Positions 1 to 14,244 are shown, numbered from the stretch's first letter. The stretch: 64,000 nucleotides of DNA from Rutidosis leptorrhynchoides (GCF_046630445.1 NC_092340.1:20953001-21017000); one strand, 5' to 3'. Notes: generated by a model not told the origin, from the letters alone. Numbers and translations are program-made.

Positions 1-2130
1 AATTTGAGTTCTTGAAGCTCATAACGAGCTGTTATGATATTTTTTTTTTTCTGTAAATCCGATTACCACAGATAATCATTTATATTTTAATGTTATATCC
101 TCATTTAAAACGCTTAATAGCTGGAGTGATTTTGAATTTATCTATAATCGGCTAAGACTGTGAAGAAGGTGAAAGAGATGAACAAATAACAGAACGAGTT
201 AAAACAAAATGGATTGGTATTAATTCAGAATACGGGTGACAGCCCAGCTTGTTTAGGCTAGGGACGAGTTTCGAGAGGTCGAGGGTTCGAGTCCCTGGAG
301 TGGTAGTGTATTTTTTTTAAGGCCGATTTCTTTGAGGTAGTATACCATTTCCTTATTACTATTATTATTATTATTATTATTATTATTATGATTATTATTA
401 TTAGTTAGTATTGTTATGATTATAAATATTATTGTCATGATTATTATCATTTTATAATTTTATGTGTATTATTAATTATTGCTATATTTTTTTTATGATT
501 AATATCATTATGATTGTTATAATTATAATTATTATTACTATTATCATAGTTATATTTATAATTAGTAAAAATGTTATTATCAGTAGAATATTTTTTTTAT
601 ATAAGTATTATTAACATTATTATTAATGTTAACATTTAGGTATTGTTATTATGATTATGATTATGCTTATTTGTAATTTATATTAGTATTAGTATTATTT
701 TTAAACATTAGCATTATTAATCTATTTATAATTAATATTATTACTATTATTAAACTTTTCATTTAAAAACTGTTATTACCATTATTATAAGATTTAATAT
801 CAAAACTATCATTTTAACAAATAAATATTAGTTTCATAAAAGATATTTATTACATTCACTATGATAAGATAATATTCCATATAACTATATATCAAATAGG
901 CTAACATTTAAAATACGTATACAATATCGATTTTTAAATATAATACTAATCACATGTGTATATAAATATATACATAGATATCAAGATAACTAAAAGTATA
1001 GTTATTATTTATTGTAATGATATAAATATAAAATAAATATATATAACATATAAGTTAAGATATGATTTACATAAATAAAGAATATGTTTTTAATGAAATT
1101 TAGAAGAATAAAATCCTAAATAATTACAAGATATATAAAAGGATATAACAAATAAAATTAGATATATATAAACTTATTCGATTACAATTATGTATATTAA
1201 TAAGTACACAAATGATATAGGTTCGTGAATCCGAGACCAACCCTGCATGATTCAATATTGTCATATGTATTTTTACTACAAAATACATTAGGTGAGTTTC
1301 ATTTGCTCCCTTTTTAATGCTTTTGCAATATATATTTTTGGGACTGAGAATACATGCGCTGCTTTTATAAATGTTATACGAAATAGACACAAGTACGTGA
1401 AACTACATTCTATGATTGAATTATTAAACCGAATATGCCCCTTATTAGTCTAGTAATCTAAGAATTAGGGAACAGACACCCTAATTGACGCGAATCCTAA
1501 AGATAGATCTATCGGGCCCAACAAGCCCCATCCAAAGTACCGGATGCTTTAGTACTTCAAAATTTATATCATGTCCGAAGGAGGATCCCGGAATGATGAG
1601 GATATTCTTATATGCATATTGTGAATGTCGGTTACCAGGTGTTCAATCCATATGAATGATATTTTTGTCTCTATGCATGGGACGTATGTTTATGAGAAAT
1701 GGAAATATGAAATCTTGTGGTCTATTAAAAATTATGAAATTATTATTTATGCTAAACTAATGAACTCACCAACCTTTTGGTTGACACTTGAAAGCATGTT
1801 TATTCTCAGGTACGAAAGAAATCTTTCGCTGTGCATTTGATCATTTTAAATATATTACTTGGAGTCATTCATGACATATTTCAAAAGACGTTGCATTCGA
1901 GTCATTGAGTTTATCAAGATCATTATCAAGTCAATTATAGTTGGATATATTATGAAATAGTATGCATGTCTGTCAACTTAGATGAAATGAAAGATTGTCT
2001 TTTCAAAACGAATGCAATGTCTGTAAAATGTATCATATAGAGGTCAAGTACCTCGCGATGTAATCCACTGTTGTGAATCGTTTATAATCGATATGGACTT
2101 TGTCCGGATAGATTAGGACGGGTCTTTTCA
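1..2130 (+). repeat. 5' LTR of element A (3' part only)
   Basis: Matches 7991-10105 almost base for base. It ends in GGTCTTTTCA directly before a tRNA-Met primer site. It holds a tRNA-like segment (241-300), an ATT-rich stretch, and a conserved hairpin block (1765-1830) about 360 bases before the LTR end. The first 1.6 kb of this LTR lie outside the window. The short reading frames at 1124-1390 and 1625-1840 recur in the other LTR only because the LTRs are copies; they are not genes. Confidence 0.9.
241..300 (+). other. tRNA-like (SINE-head-like) segment inside LTR of element A
   Basis: Contains GGTTCGAGTCCC, a good Pol III B box; the A-box region is weak. The segment is followed by an AAGG...GGTAGTA stretch and an ATT repeat, the same order as in the related LTR at 11040-11166 on the other strand. 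It recurs in the 3' LTR near 8221-8290. It looks like a tRNA-derived SINE head captured by the LTR family. Whether it is transcribed cannot be told from the sequence. Confidence 0.5.
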
Positions 2131-5100
2131 GTTGGTATCAGAGCGGTGGTCTTAGCGAACCAAGCCTTGCATTAGTGAGTCTAACTGAAAGTCGTTAGGA
2201 TGCATTAGTGAGTCTGGACTTCGACCGTGTCTGCATGTCAAAAGTTTTGCTTATCATTTTGTGTCAAAAATTACCTGCTTATCATTCTTAGAGAATCACT
2301 TGCTTATCATTCTTAGTCTAGACACGTTTTACTACATTGACCGCATGAATAGTGTATAGACAAAATTCATATCTTAGCGTATCTGCTACTTCATATCTTA
2401 GTGTATCTGTTACTGTAACTTTGCCTGACAACTTCCGTAGATTCCTCCGTAACTTATGGGATTTTAGTATTATATATGCATATGTAAACTATGTATTGCA
2501 GGGTACTAATCTACATCCTATAATTTATTTCTTATCGAAAATCCTTCATCTGGTCGTACGAGATGAATCCTGCAACCAGTTCGAGTCCCTCAGATTCCGA
2601 TAGCTATTTCGATAGTTATTCCGACAGCTATTCCGACATAGATGTTCACCTAAGCTCCGAAAACAGCGTCATCGGCATGAATCAACCAATCAGTCATTAT
2701 CAATTCATCTGATGGGTTCGTAGTCAACTTAATTAATGGAAACGCGCAGAAGGCAATCCCTTCCACCAACCGAATTCACCTCTTGACAATGAACCTGAAG
2801 CGTTTACCGGCGAACCTGTTCGAGACACCATTTTCAGTCTCATTTCCAGGGTAACTCGACAAGATTATATTCTATCCACAATTCTGAACCTTATTCATCC
2901 GCTCGTTCCGACCGACAATCATCCTGGAGTAATAAGTCAACGAACTTCGAGCTCGAATAATCAATTCGGAGAATATGGTGCAAAATGTACCAGCTTCAGC
3001 AACATCACCGGCACCAACAGTACAATCAATAACAGCACCAGTACCATCAACAATCCATGCTTCAATATCATCATCTGTACTTTGAGTATGATCTTCGTTC
3101 TACGTATCGTTATACCTCATTTATCTTCGTTCGACATGGCGAATATGTAATCTCTAAAGTTTTAGAGATTATTTATTCTAGTTCCAACCGAAAAGCAAAT
3201 GAGTTTAATATCATATTAACTCATTAAATCCATGAATACATCTGAAGAAAATATATATGTATATATGTTTTCATAAAGATTGTAATTAAAAATTCTCTTG
3301 TACAAACTGTTAATGGTGAAAATATTTTAACGGGTAGGTAATACCCGAGGACTATTTAAATTTCACATTAATAAGCTACATTGTACGTTCTTCGAATCTG
3401 TTTCAACAGTCATATACTATCCTACTTACATCCACAGATATACGAATCTGATTCACCACAGAACAACCATTTTCATTCAATTTCATATTTGAAATTTTGA
3501 CCTATCAGAATCCAACAAGTGGCATAATGAATAAATAATGAACACAATAAAAATTGATTAGAAACAGATTAATTAACAATATGAAATTCTATTAAGAATC
3601 CACGCTAACAAAATCCTAGCTAACTGTTCCTAGCTAACTGTTAATTCCGTATTACCATTTAATTATCGCAATTTATTTATCGCAGTTTATTTATCGCAAT
3701 TTATATTCTCGCAATTTTATTTATCGTCATTTAATTTCCATTATTTACTTTACGCACTTTATTATTCGTCATTTAAATTCTGCTATTTATTTTTACGCAC
3801 TTTAAATATCGGGACATGTGTACAAGGTTTTGACATATCATATCGACGCATCTATATATATTATCTGGAATAACCATAGACACTCTATATGCAGTAATGA
3901 TCGAGTTCTCTATACAGGGTTGAGGTTGATTCTATAATAATATATATATTTTGAGTTGTGATCGAGTCTGAGACATGTACACGGGTCACGATACGTATTA
4001 ATTAATTCAAATATTATATATTAAATTATATATGAATTATTGAACTGTCAAATGTGGACTATCGACTGTGGACTAATAACATTGAACAATTAAAATGAAT
4101 TAAAATATTGACTATAACATATGAAACTAAACAATTCTTCAAGTTTGCCACTTGATTTCACCTTAAACCTCATTTGTATCTTGACAATTACAATCTGCGT
4201 TCAAACCTTTTATGATTCTTGAAAACACCTAAATCGATAGGATGAACCAACCGCACTTCGTCTACGGAAGAAAAGATTGATGCATATAGTTATGCACTTG
4301 AAAAACATTCGGAAAACTGAGTAAACGTTTAACACATAAATGTGCTAATTTCTTTAGTGTTATTATTACCTAAAATAACCTTGCAGTTTTTCTTCAAAAT
4401 AGCCAATTTTGTCACAGCTCCAGTAAGACAACTTCGACTTTTCGTACGAAACAACCTTATTATAACGTTGATATATATGCGTGCTCTTTTATTGTTACCA
4501 AGGAACCTTTCATATTCCACCATATTACCATCAGCGTTTAATCATCTAAAAACACAATTCTCCTGAAACCACCTCGGATTAATAACCGATGATTCAGATA
4601 TCATAGCATTAAATGCAGAAGAGACAGAAAAATGGTAGATGGTCTAAACGGCCAAAAGTTTGATGATAAAGAAAGGAGTGTTAGGAACTCTCGATAGAAA
4701 ATTGGGTATTGAAAAACAGATTGAGCTACCCATGAAGGAGACCGAGGACAAATACAAGGACCAAACCCTATATTCAAAGGATTCAAGTAATTCTGGATCC
4801 GTTGAAATCTTTAGAGAATATCTTGCTCCGAAGTCATGTTAAAATCTTGCGGAAAATCTTTCTCCATCAACCATCGAACTTAGAAATTCCAAAATATCAT
4901 CATCAATATCTTCGATATTTCTGAGGATATTTTCATAAATATTCTCGTCCGAAATTTTATACCTCTTCGTGCTTCCTGTGTATCATTATATTGGAAACAT
5001 TCAATAGAGAATTTAGTACCGAAAAGCAGATTATGCGAAACTATGAGAAAACCGTGGACAAATCACAAAGAATAAGTTTGACTTCAAAGAATCCAAATGA

Positions 5101-6364
5101 TTCAATATCTGCTAAAGCCTTTAGTGAATATCTTGCTGCCTACTCTAAACCCTTGCAGACAATCGTTTCTAACATCCTTCGATCTTAGATATTCCGAGAT
5201 ATTATCGTATCTTTCGTTATAAATATCCTCCATATTTCTCGAGATATTTTATAACATTAATCTCTTCGTGCTATCAGTATTACATCATATAGAAATTGTT
5301 AGTTTCTATATTCTGTAAACTCTCGAGCTTAAAATATGAATGTTATTGAAGTAATGTTAGGAACTGATGCATGAGTTAATATAATATAATGACACTTGAT
5401 CAACGTGATTATATTACAGTAAGTCATGCTGAGTTTCTAAAAAGGACATAATGATTCACAGATTATAACGTCACCACGTGCCATGTTAAATAACTCTTTC
5501 ATTCTGCTTAACTTCTGAATATATCAAGAAAGTATATTCTTGATAGTTCTATTCTCAGTGATTCTGATAATTTGACAAATCAAATCGTGCCATTACGATT
5601 TCTTTCTTAGAACATTAACAATGTTCAATCCGAAGTTTATAGCTGCGAATTCTGAACCATTACAAGCAGTGTTAAATCACAAGAAGAAGAAACGAAGGGA
5701 TAAAGCTCCAAAATATAAGAGAGAATATAAAGCCGATAACAACTCATAAATTACAAATCGTGTATATCAATGTTATCGCAACATAAAGACACGGGAGAAT
5801 TAAAAACATTATAATCCCAAGGGCGAAGTAGAAGAAAGCAGATTCCTCTGGTGAAAGTTGGAAAAGGAGAATGATTGTTGCGATAGTAAGGATGAGGACA
5901 AGGATCAGAATTAGATTAAGCATTTCACAATCTTTTGGACGTATGAACTAAGAAAGAAAATATAGGAATGGTGAGAATAATAAAATGGAAGAGGTAAATT
6001 TATAATGGAAACATCCGACAGTGCAATCGAGACAGATGATCACATTTAATTAAAGAGATCTTAATTTCCATAAATCCCGAAGAATCAGATCTTATAGATT
6101 TCCTAGATTTTCTTTTAAATCTTTTGAATTCCGGAATTCAACCCTGACTCTGTCAAAAGTTAAGATGAATCTTTACTTTCCTATTTCACTCTTTGGTGAT
6201 AGCTTCATTCGTACTCTTCGAATAATCGAATTATCTTTATCCATATTACTCAATGATGATAAAACTCAATTTATCAACTCATATTCATCATGAAAACATT
6301 TTTATTGTTAGCCATGACAACCTCACTCAAATTTCGGGACGAAATTTCTTTAACGGGTAGGTAC
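2131..6364 (+). mobile_element. Interior of element A: primer site, leader, gag-like remnant, polypurine tract
   Basis: The primer site is at 2131-2150 (TTGGTATCAGAGC core, pairs with tRNA-Met). The leader carries two copies of a block beginning GCATTAGTGAGTCT (from 2169 and from 2202). A short Ser/Asp-rich gag-like start is visible near 2561; element B has a similar one. No protease, reverse transcriptase or integrase is recognisable. Two diverged copies of a ~190-base segment lie at about 4655-4840 and 4985-5170. The 3' end has the block around ATTTCGGGACGAAATTTC (6339-6358) and a purine-rich tract up to 6364. The region is homologous to the interior of element B (59547-63883). Confidence 0.75.
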
Positions 6365-7176
6365 TGTAGCGACCCGAGAATTTCTGACCAAATTTAAACT
6401 TGAATCTTTATATGATTTCGACACGATAAGCAAAGCCTGTAATGTTGAGTCACAAAAATTTTTAACTGTTTCATATATTCAATTGACTTTTGACTATTCC
6501 CGATGATTCACGAACAATTGTTATAAATAAAATATGTACATATGTATATGTATATATAACTAATTGAATATATAATAATTTGAGATAATAAAATACAACT
6601 CAATCATTTGGACGGAATTGAATATTCAAAGTAAAATATAAAATAATTAAGTTACTATTAATATGAATACATACACATATATTGTAATATAATAAATATT
6701 CAGGATATATTATCATAGAATCTATTATCCATATGACATAAATAACAATATATAATAGTAATATATTGAAATTAATTACAAGTTTAAACATAATTATTAT
6801 ATAATATTATTATCATCCTCATTATTATTGTTATTAATATTAATATCTGTAGTATCAATATTACAATATCTGATATAAAATATATAGATATGGAATTAGT
6901 ATATATATATAACTTGTATATCTAAATTATTACCTGTAGTAGTATTATATAGTATTATATATTAAGTTACAAACTTGAATAACTTGATATATTAATATTA
7001 TTATCAATACTTTCATTATATTTTTTTATTTATTTAAATATAAATATTTGTGTTAGTAATACTAGTATTATCTCATTATTATCATTTATTATTAATATTA
7101 GGATTCTAATTAATATATATGTTAGTAATATTATGATCATTAATACATTAATAGTTAGTAATATTAACTAGATGTA

Positions 7177-7259
<83 letters not shown>

Positions 7260-7288
7260 ATATATATAAAATCAGATATAGATAAATA

Positions 7289-7366
<78 letters not shown>

Positions 7367-10105
7367 AACGTTTACATACACATTCATTAGGTAATCTGTT
7401 TCTCTTCTGTTGTTAATTGATTTCCAAATCTCCAAACAAGTACCAATCATGCTACAATCCAAAGAAAACTTCCAAAGATCTGTTATATCCTGTAACCCAC
7501 TTTTTTTTTTTATATCTGTCCTTGGGGAATATTATCTACCGACCATCATATACCATAAAACAAATGAAGTCATATGTGTTTTGAACAACATCAGTTAATT
7601 TATTATTACCATTATCAATTACAATCGAAATCACTTCCTTTCATATGTTGAATTAAACAGAAACCCGAGAGTTACAGCTCAAAACTCTGTTTGTGTCAAA
7701 ATTTTTAAACAGCTCGAATCTTTGTTAATTTTCAAAATCTATAAATGAAAAGTTGTTATAAATCCTTCATTTACACTTTCTGCAAAGTCTCAAGCTCCAA
7801 CTCTTCTTAACGAATCCCAATTTTCGAGTCAAAGATTTGGAATAAAAAGTCAACCGAGTGTTTGAAGATCAAATTAGAGTTTTATAAGTTGTTTCCGTTG
7901 AAATTAAGAATTCAGAAAGTTTCCATGAGGTATTTACTATCAATTTCATGTTGAAGGTATAACCTAAAAGAGCCTAGATTTTAAAAATTCAATTTGAGTT
8001 CTTGAAGCTCATAACGAGCTGTTATGATATTTTGTTTTCTGTAAATCCGATTACCACAGATAATCATTTATATTTTAATGTTATATCCTCATTTAAAACG
8101 CTTAATAGCTGGAGTGATTTTGAATTTATCTATAATCGGCTGAGACTGTGAAGAAGGTGAAAGAGATGAACAAATAACAGAACGAGTTAAAACAAAATGG
8201 ATTGGTATTAATTCAGAATACGGGTGACAGCCCAGCTTGTTTAGGCTAGGGACGAGTTTCGAGAGGTCGAGGGTTCGAGTCCCTGGAGTGGCAGTGTATT
8301 TTTTTTAAGGCCGATTTCTTTGAGGTAGTATACCATTTCCTTATTACTATTATTATTATTATTATGATTATTATTATTAGTTAGTATTGTTATGATTATA
8401 AATATTATTGTCATGATTATTATCATTTTATAATTTTATGTGTATTATTAATTATTGCTATATTTTTTTTATGATTAATATCATTATGATTGTTATAATT
8501 ATAATTATTATTACTATTATCATAGTTATATTTATAATTAGTAAAAACGTTATTATCAGTAGAATATTTTTTTTATATAAGTATTATTAACATTATTATT
8601 AATGTTAACATTTAGGTATTGTTATTATGATTATGATTATGCTTATTTGTAATTTATATTAGTATTAGTATTATTTTTAAACATTAGCATTATTAATCTA
8701 TTTATAATTAATATTATTACTATATTAAACTTTTCATTTAAAAACTGTTATTACCATTATTATAAGATTTAATATCAAAACTATCATTTTAACAAATAAA
8801 TATTAGTTTCATAAAAGATATTTATTACATTCACTATGATAAGATAATATTCCATATAACTATATATCAAATAGGCTAACATTTAAAATACGTATACAAT
8901 ATCGATTTTTAAATATAATACTAATCACATGTGTATATAAATATATACATAGATATCAAGATAACTAAAAGTATAGTTATTACTTATTGTAATGATATAA
9001 ATATAAAATAAATATATATAACATATAAGTTAAGATATGATTTACATAAATAAAGAATATGTTTTTAATGAAATTTAGAAGAATAAAATCCTAAATAATT
9101 ACAAGATATATAAAAGGATATAACAAATAAAATTAGATATATATAAACTTATTCGATTACAATTATGTATATTAATAAGTACACAAATGATATAGGTTCG
9201 TGAATCCGAGACCAACCCTGCATGATTCAATATTGTCATATGTATTTTTACTACAAAATACATTAGATGAGTTTCATTTGCTCCCTTTTTAATGCTTTTG
9301 CAATATATATTTTTGGGACTGAGAATACATGCGCTGCTTTTATAAATGTTATACGAAATAGACACAAGTACGTGAAACTACATTTTATGATTGAATTATT
9401 AAACCGAATATGCCCCTTATTAGTCTGGTAATCTAAGAATTAGGGAACAGACACCCTAATTAACGCGAATCCTAAAGATAGATCTATCGGGCCCAACAAG
9501 CCCCATCCAAAGTACCGGATGCTTTAGTACTTCAAAATTTATATCATGTCCGAAGGAGGATCCCGGAATGATGAGGATATTCTTATATGCATATTGTGAA
9601 TGTCGGTTACCAGGTGTTCAATCCATATGAATGATATTTTTGTCTCTATGCATGGGACGTATGTTTATGAGAAATGGAAATATGAAATCTTGTGGTCTAT
9701 TAAAAATTATGAAATTATTATTTATGCTAAACTAATGAACTCACCAACCTTTTGGTTGACACTTGAAAGCATGTTTATTCTCAGGTACGAAAGAAATCTT
9801 TCGCTGTGCATTTGATCATTTTAAATATATTACTTGGAGTCATTCATGACATATTTCAAAAGACGTTGCATTCGAGTCATTGAGTTTATCAAGACCATTA
9901 TCAAGTCAATTATAGTTGGATATATTATGAAATAGTATGCATGTCTGTCAACTTAGATGAAATGAAAGAGTGTCTTTTCAAAACGAATGCAATGTCTGTA
10001 AAAGGTATCATATAGAGGTCAAGTACCTCGCGATGTAATCCACTGTTGTGAATCGTTTATAATCGATATGGACTTTGTCCGGATAGATTAGGACGGGTCT
10101 TTTCA
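6365..10105 (+). repeat. 3' LTR of element A
   Basis: Begins TGTAGCGACCCG directly after the polypurine tract and ends GGTCTTTTCA at 10105, 3741 bases long. It contains two long TA tracts (7182-7255, 7292-7363), a tRNA-like segment (about 8221-8290), an ATT-rich stretch and the conserved hairpin (9745-9758). The next base resumes the interrupted older LTR, whose sequence matches the interior of the LTR of element B near 56404. Confidence 0.88.
7182..7363. repeat. Two (TA)n tracts in the LTR of element A
   Basis: Pure TA runs at 7182-7255 and 7292-7363, separated by a short AT-rich spacer. They create a spurious Tyr/Ile reading frame on the minus strand. Confidence 0.95.
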
Positions 10106-10393
10106 TGAAACTCACGATAATGTATTTTGTAGTAAAAATACATATGATGACATTGAATAATGCAAGGTTGGCCTTGGATTCACGAACCTATAACATTTGT
10201 ATATATATTAAAATATATAATCGTAATCGAACAAGTTTATATATTATAACTTAAATTATATATTACACTTATTTAGTTTGTGTATCTTTTCAAAATGTTT
10301 AATATCTTATATGTTCTGTGTATTCATTTTATATATTTTAACTAAATAGGATATTAAGTTTGTTATGTTTTATATATTAAATATATTTATATT

Positions 10394-10424
<31 letters not shown>

Positions 10425-10961
10425 CATTTGTTTTGTTAAAATAGTATTTTAATAATACTAAGATATTATTTGAAGTTATATAATGATAATACTAATATTA
10501 AATATAATGAATACATTAGTAGTTTTAATAAGATTGATAATTTAATAATAATGGTAATGAAATTAATAATGTTGATATTAATACATAATACTTAATAATA
10601 ATAATAATTATAACAGTCTTATTTCTAGTAATAGTCTTAATAATAATACTTTTGTTAATAATAATAATAACAAAATTTCTAAAATGATAATAATACTAAT
10701 GTTAATGATAATTATAATAGTTTGTATTATCTTCATACCAACAATGGTAAAAATACCCCTATTCGTAATAATACTTATATTAATATTAGTAGTAAAAAAA
10801 TAATAGTAATCTTAATGTTAATACTAATGAATTTAATAATAATTATAGTTATGATAACAATAATAACAACAATTATGCTACTTATAATAATAATTATAAT
10901 ACTAATAAGAACAATAACATTAATAATCATAATATAGCAATTATAATCATAATAATAACTA

Positions 10962-10972
<11 letters not shown>

Positions 10973-11044
<72 letters not shown>

Positions 11045-11063
11045 CATAATAATAATAATAATA
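10973..11063. repeat. (AAT)n microsatellite
   Basis: About 90 bases of AAT repeat within the LTR fragment, next to the tRNA-like segment. It produces a meaningless poly-Ile frame on the minus strand. Confidence 0.95.
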
Positions 11064-11095
11064 AAATAGGTTACTACCTTAAAGGCTCAAAAATA

Positions 11096-11166
11096 TCAAA
11101 ATCGCCCAAGCCGGGACTCGAACTCGTGACCTCTCATTCACCCACACAACACCTTAACCATCCCGC
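11096..11166 (-). other. tRNA-like (SINE-head-like) segment inside LTR fragment
   Basis: On the minus strand a clean Pol III A box (TGGTTAAGGTG, complement of 11150-11160) is followed by a B box (GAGTTCGAGTCC, complement of about 11114-11125). The segment is then followed by AAGGTAGTA and an AAT tract. There is no full cloverleaf, so it is not a tRNA gene; a captured SINE head is the better reading. It is homologous in layout to 241-300. Confidence 0.55.
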
Positions 11167-12873
11167 TGCTTCTACTTTTCTGATTACTTAATGAACCCAT
11201 TTATATTTAACCGGTACTTCAGTTACCTCCTTCTTCATTCTAAGGTGATCAATTCAAACTCAAATCACCAAACATCGAAACAGCAAACTAAATGCTTCGA
11301 CACAATCAATATCTATCCCAATTGTTTATATTTATTGAAGAAAAAAAAGAAAGCAGCCCAGCTGCTGTACTCGTCGAGTATAGATAAAAAAAAATTTTTG
11401 ATTTTTGATTTTTATTGGATTATAGTAAACATGTATAACACGAAATAGTTTTTAATTCATACCTAAAAACTATATGTATCATCAATTGATCCAAACTCTT
11501 TAAAACAAAGTCGAATTCTTCAAAGAACACTCGGTTTGACTTTTTCTTTCTAATGTTTGACTTCGAATTTCTTGAGTGTTTCTTCGAATTAGCTTTAGAA
11601 ATTTTGAAGAAAGTTTCAATCAATGGATTAGAACTTTTCTGCAATACCACTTTCCTTCAATTGTCTTCGAATAATTTTTATGATTAAATGGGTTCCGTAT
11701 AAAGCTGAATGAAGAACAGAAAATAAAAAAAAAATAAAGAATCTGACTGATTATTTCGTTGAGGAAGATTATGAGGTGCGGTTTGTATAATAACCTCTAA
11801 AATTAATTGATCAATGTCTTCAAGGTAGGGTTGGTGATAGATACAGGCAATGTCATGAGTAGAATAGAGATGCAGAGAGTAAAAGGAAAAAATAAATAAA
11901 TAAATAGATCTGCTAAAATGATCCGTAAATTATATATCTTTATTTTATTTATATAATATTTAATTAATATTAATAATCAATAATTATATTAATAATTATA
12001 TTAATAATAATAAAAATATCAAAATAATACTAATAATAACATTAATGATAATAATAATAACTTGTATCTTAATAAAAAAATAATAACTTTTAATAATAAT
12101 GATCCTAAATGATAATTGGTAGTAATAATATCTTAATAATAATAATAATACTAATAATAAATAAGATATAACAAACTTACATGTTTTAAATTTTTATATC
12201 TATATATTATGTATTATAGTAATATTAATAGTACATATTTTAATATTAATATTTGATGATAATGGTGAAAGTAATAATAATAGTATTAGTATAGCATTTA
12301 TATTTTGATATATTAATACAACATATTATGTATTATTTAATACTTATATGATAATATATTTTTAATATTTATACATTTTATCGATATACATATAATAATA
12401 TTTATGTTTATACATCATATACATACTCAATTTACTATATATAATTATGTTTTACATATCCAGTTTTATCACTTAGATGAATGTATTAATTAACTCAAAG
12501 TATAACCTTAATCATTTACTACTTTGTTAATCGTTGACAAATTATGTATATTCAACCTACTCTTTATATTTGAATAACCAGTTTTAAATAATAAGTTTAA
12601 GTATTCTTGCTACATCACATAATAGTTCATATATATATTTAACTTATTATATATAATTATTTACAGATATAATTAATTATATATACATTCCTTTTTACAG
12701 TTAAAAGTTCGTGAATCGTCGGGAATTGTCAAACGTCAATTGAATATATGAAATAGTTAAAAAAAATTTGAGATTCAACTTTACAGACTTTTCTTATCGG
12801 GTCGGAAACATATAAGGATTAAGTTTAAATTTTGGTCGGAAATTCCCGGGTCGTCACACCGCTGCACACATCA

Positions 12874-13152
12874 AGTTTTTGGCGCCGCTGCTGGGGACCT
12901 CGGCGAAACGCTATATTTTTACGCTATATTTTAGTAAAACTATATTTTTGTAAAAATATATTATTTTTTATTTCATAAAAATATTTTGTATTTATAATAA
13001 GTGTTAAAAATAATAAAAAGAAAAAAATATATAAAAATATAAATATTTTTAAGATTTCATTTAAAATCTATAAAATTAAAAAATATTTTTATTTTATTTT
13101 TTGGTTTTTTTAATATAAGTTTGTTTTTATTATTTTGTAAAAATTAAAATCA

Positions 13153-13249
<97 letters not shown>

Positions 13250-14244
13250 GGGCCCAACCAAATTGGGCTTCCGAATTGTTTCTAATATATTAGGCCATGC
13301 GACCGCATGATCCCGAAGGTTTAAACTCATGCGATCGCATGAGTTGTTCTGATAGGCCAAATCAGAGGCATTTATTACGTAGCTAGGGCTTTAAATTTAT
13401 TATTATTATTTAATTTTTAGGGTTTAATTAAAATATTAATTAGTAATTTAGTTTTATTTTTAGGTTTAATTAGTTTTATTAAGTTTAATAATTATTATTA
13501 ACTATATAAATTAATACTTTTATAAAATAATAATATAAAATAATGTTTTTATAAAAATAAGTGATTTTATCATTTTTTTGTTTCTTTTTATAAATTGTAT
13601 ATTTTAAACATTTAATTCGTAATTTGTATATTTATCATCCGTAATTAGTTTTAAGTTTAGTTTTTGCCGTAGTTATTTTTATATTTCTAGTTTTTAGGCT
13701 TTGCCGTAAAATCCCTTAAGTGCTTTTTCTTTAGATTAAGATTTAGGCGCTTTAGAATTTTGCGACGCCGTTTATATATTTTAGTGCCTTTTAAGTTATT
13801 GCCGTTTTGGATATAGATTTCCTTTTAAGCTTTAATACCTTTAGGCGCAACTTTTTAATATTTAGTTTTTAGACTTTTAAGTTTCGACGCGCTACTTTCT
13901 TATTATTATTTTTCGACGCTTATTTTTCAACGTTTTTCGACGCGCTCTTTTTCTTTCTTATTTCTCGACGCTCTAGTTTTTAGGACATAGAATTTTCTAT
14001 TTCTTCTCTAAAATTTCAAAACGAAAAATTATTTTAAGTGGTTAAATTGATAGACATCCAAAATTTTCTGGTTCGTAGTAATAGTTGGATTTGTTAGTGG
14101 CGAGTTGTGGGCTTCCGATTTAAAGGGTCCTGGCTACCTGCTACATCTATTGGCTATTCAAAACGTGAGCAAAATCAGAAAAGTCTATTAATTTGATAAC
14201 TTATATAATTTTTTATCTTTTATAACTAATAGGATATTCTGTGA
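12874..14244 (+). other. Athila-like primer site and untranslated leader
   Basis: No reading frame of note. It contains the primer site near 12877-12897, a (TA)n tract at 13155-13241 and a pair of CpG-centred palindromes (CATGCGACCGCATG at 13296 and TCATGCGATCGCATGA at 13327). The rest is T-rich sequence with repeated GCGC and TTTAGGCGC motifs, as is usual for Athila leaders. Confidence 0.7.

Larger units (their letters stand above)
1..10105 (+). mobile_element. LARD-like LTR element A (5' end outside window)
   Basis: Two long direct repeats (1-2130 and 7991-10105, the latter the distal part of the full LTR 6365-10105) enclose a 4.2 kb interior with a primer site and a polypurine tract but no pol. 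Very long LTRs (3.7 kb) around a short, nearly non-coding interior match the LARD class of non-autonomous Ty3/gypsy elements. By eye the LTRs differ by roughly 13 substitutions and a few indels over about 2.1 kb, so the insertion is young (well under a million years at the usual 1.3e-8 per site per year). It lies inside an older LTR of a related family, which resumes at 10106. A fossil: no protein of its own looks whole. Confidence 0.85.
10106..12858 (-). repeat. LARD-family LTR fragment, interrupted by element A
   Basis: Starts in mid-LTR (TGAAACTCACGATAATGTATTT resembles 56404 onward in the LTR of element B) and ends CCCGGGTCGTCACA at 12858, the inverted LTR start of this family. The distal part was cut off by the insertion of element A and lies outside the window, so it cannot be told whether this is a solo LTR or one end of a full element. 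It holds a tRNA-like segment (11096-11166), a long AAT tract (10973-11063) and a near-palindrome TACTCGTCGAGTA near 11369. It is itself inserted in the 5' LTR of the Athila-like element. Confidence 0.8.

Noticed and set aside
1124-1840. Small conserved frames present twice (also at 9099-9815)
   Set aside because: They are repeated only because they lie in the two LTRs of element A.
7181-7462. Open frame of 93 residues, mostly Tyr/Ile
   Set aside because: Produced by the TA repeat; no domain, no codon bias. The same holds for the frames at 13130-13360, 23430-23645, 40979-41356 and 41850-42032.
10775-11047. Poly-Ile open frame
   Set aside because: Translation of an AAT microsatellite inside an LTR.
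11096-11166. Possible tRNA gene
   Set aside because: A and B boxes are present, but no acceptor stem or anticodon arm can be drawn; it lies in an LTR next to a simple repeat.
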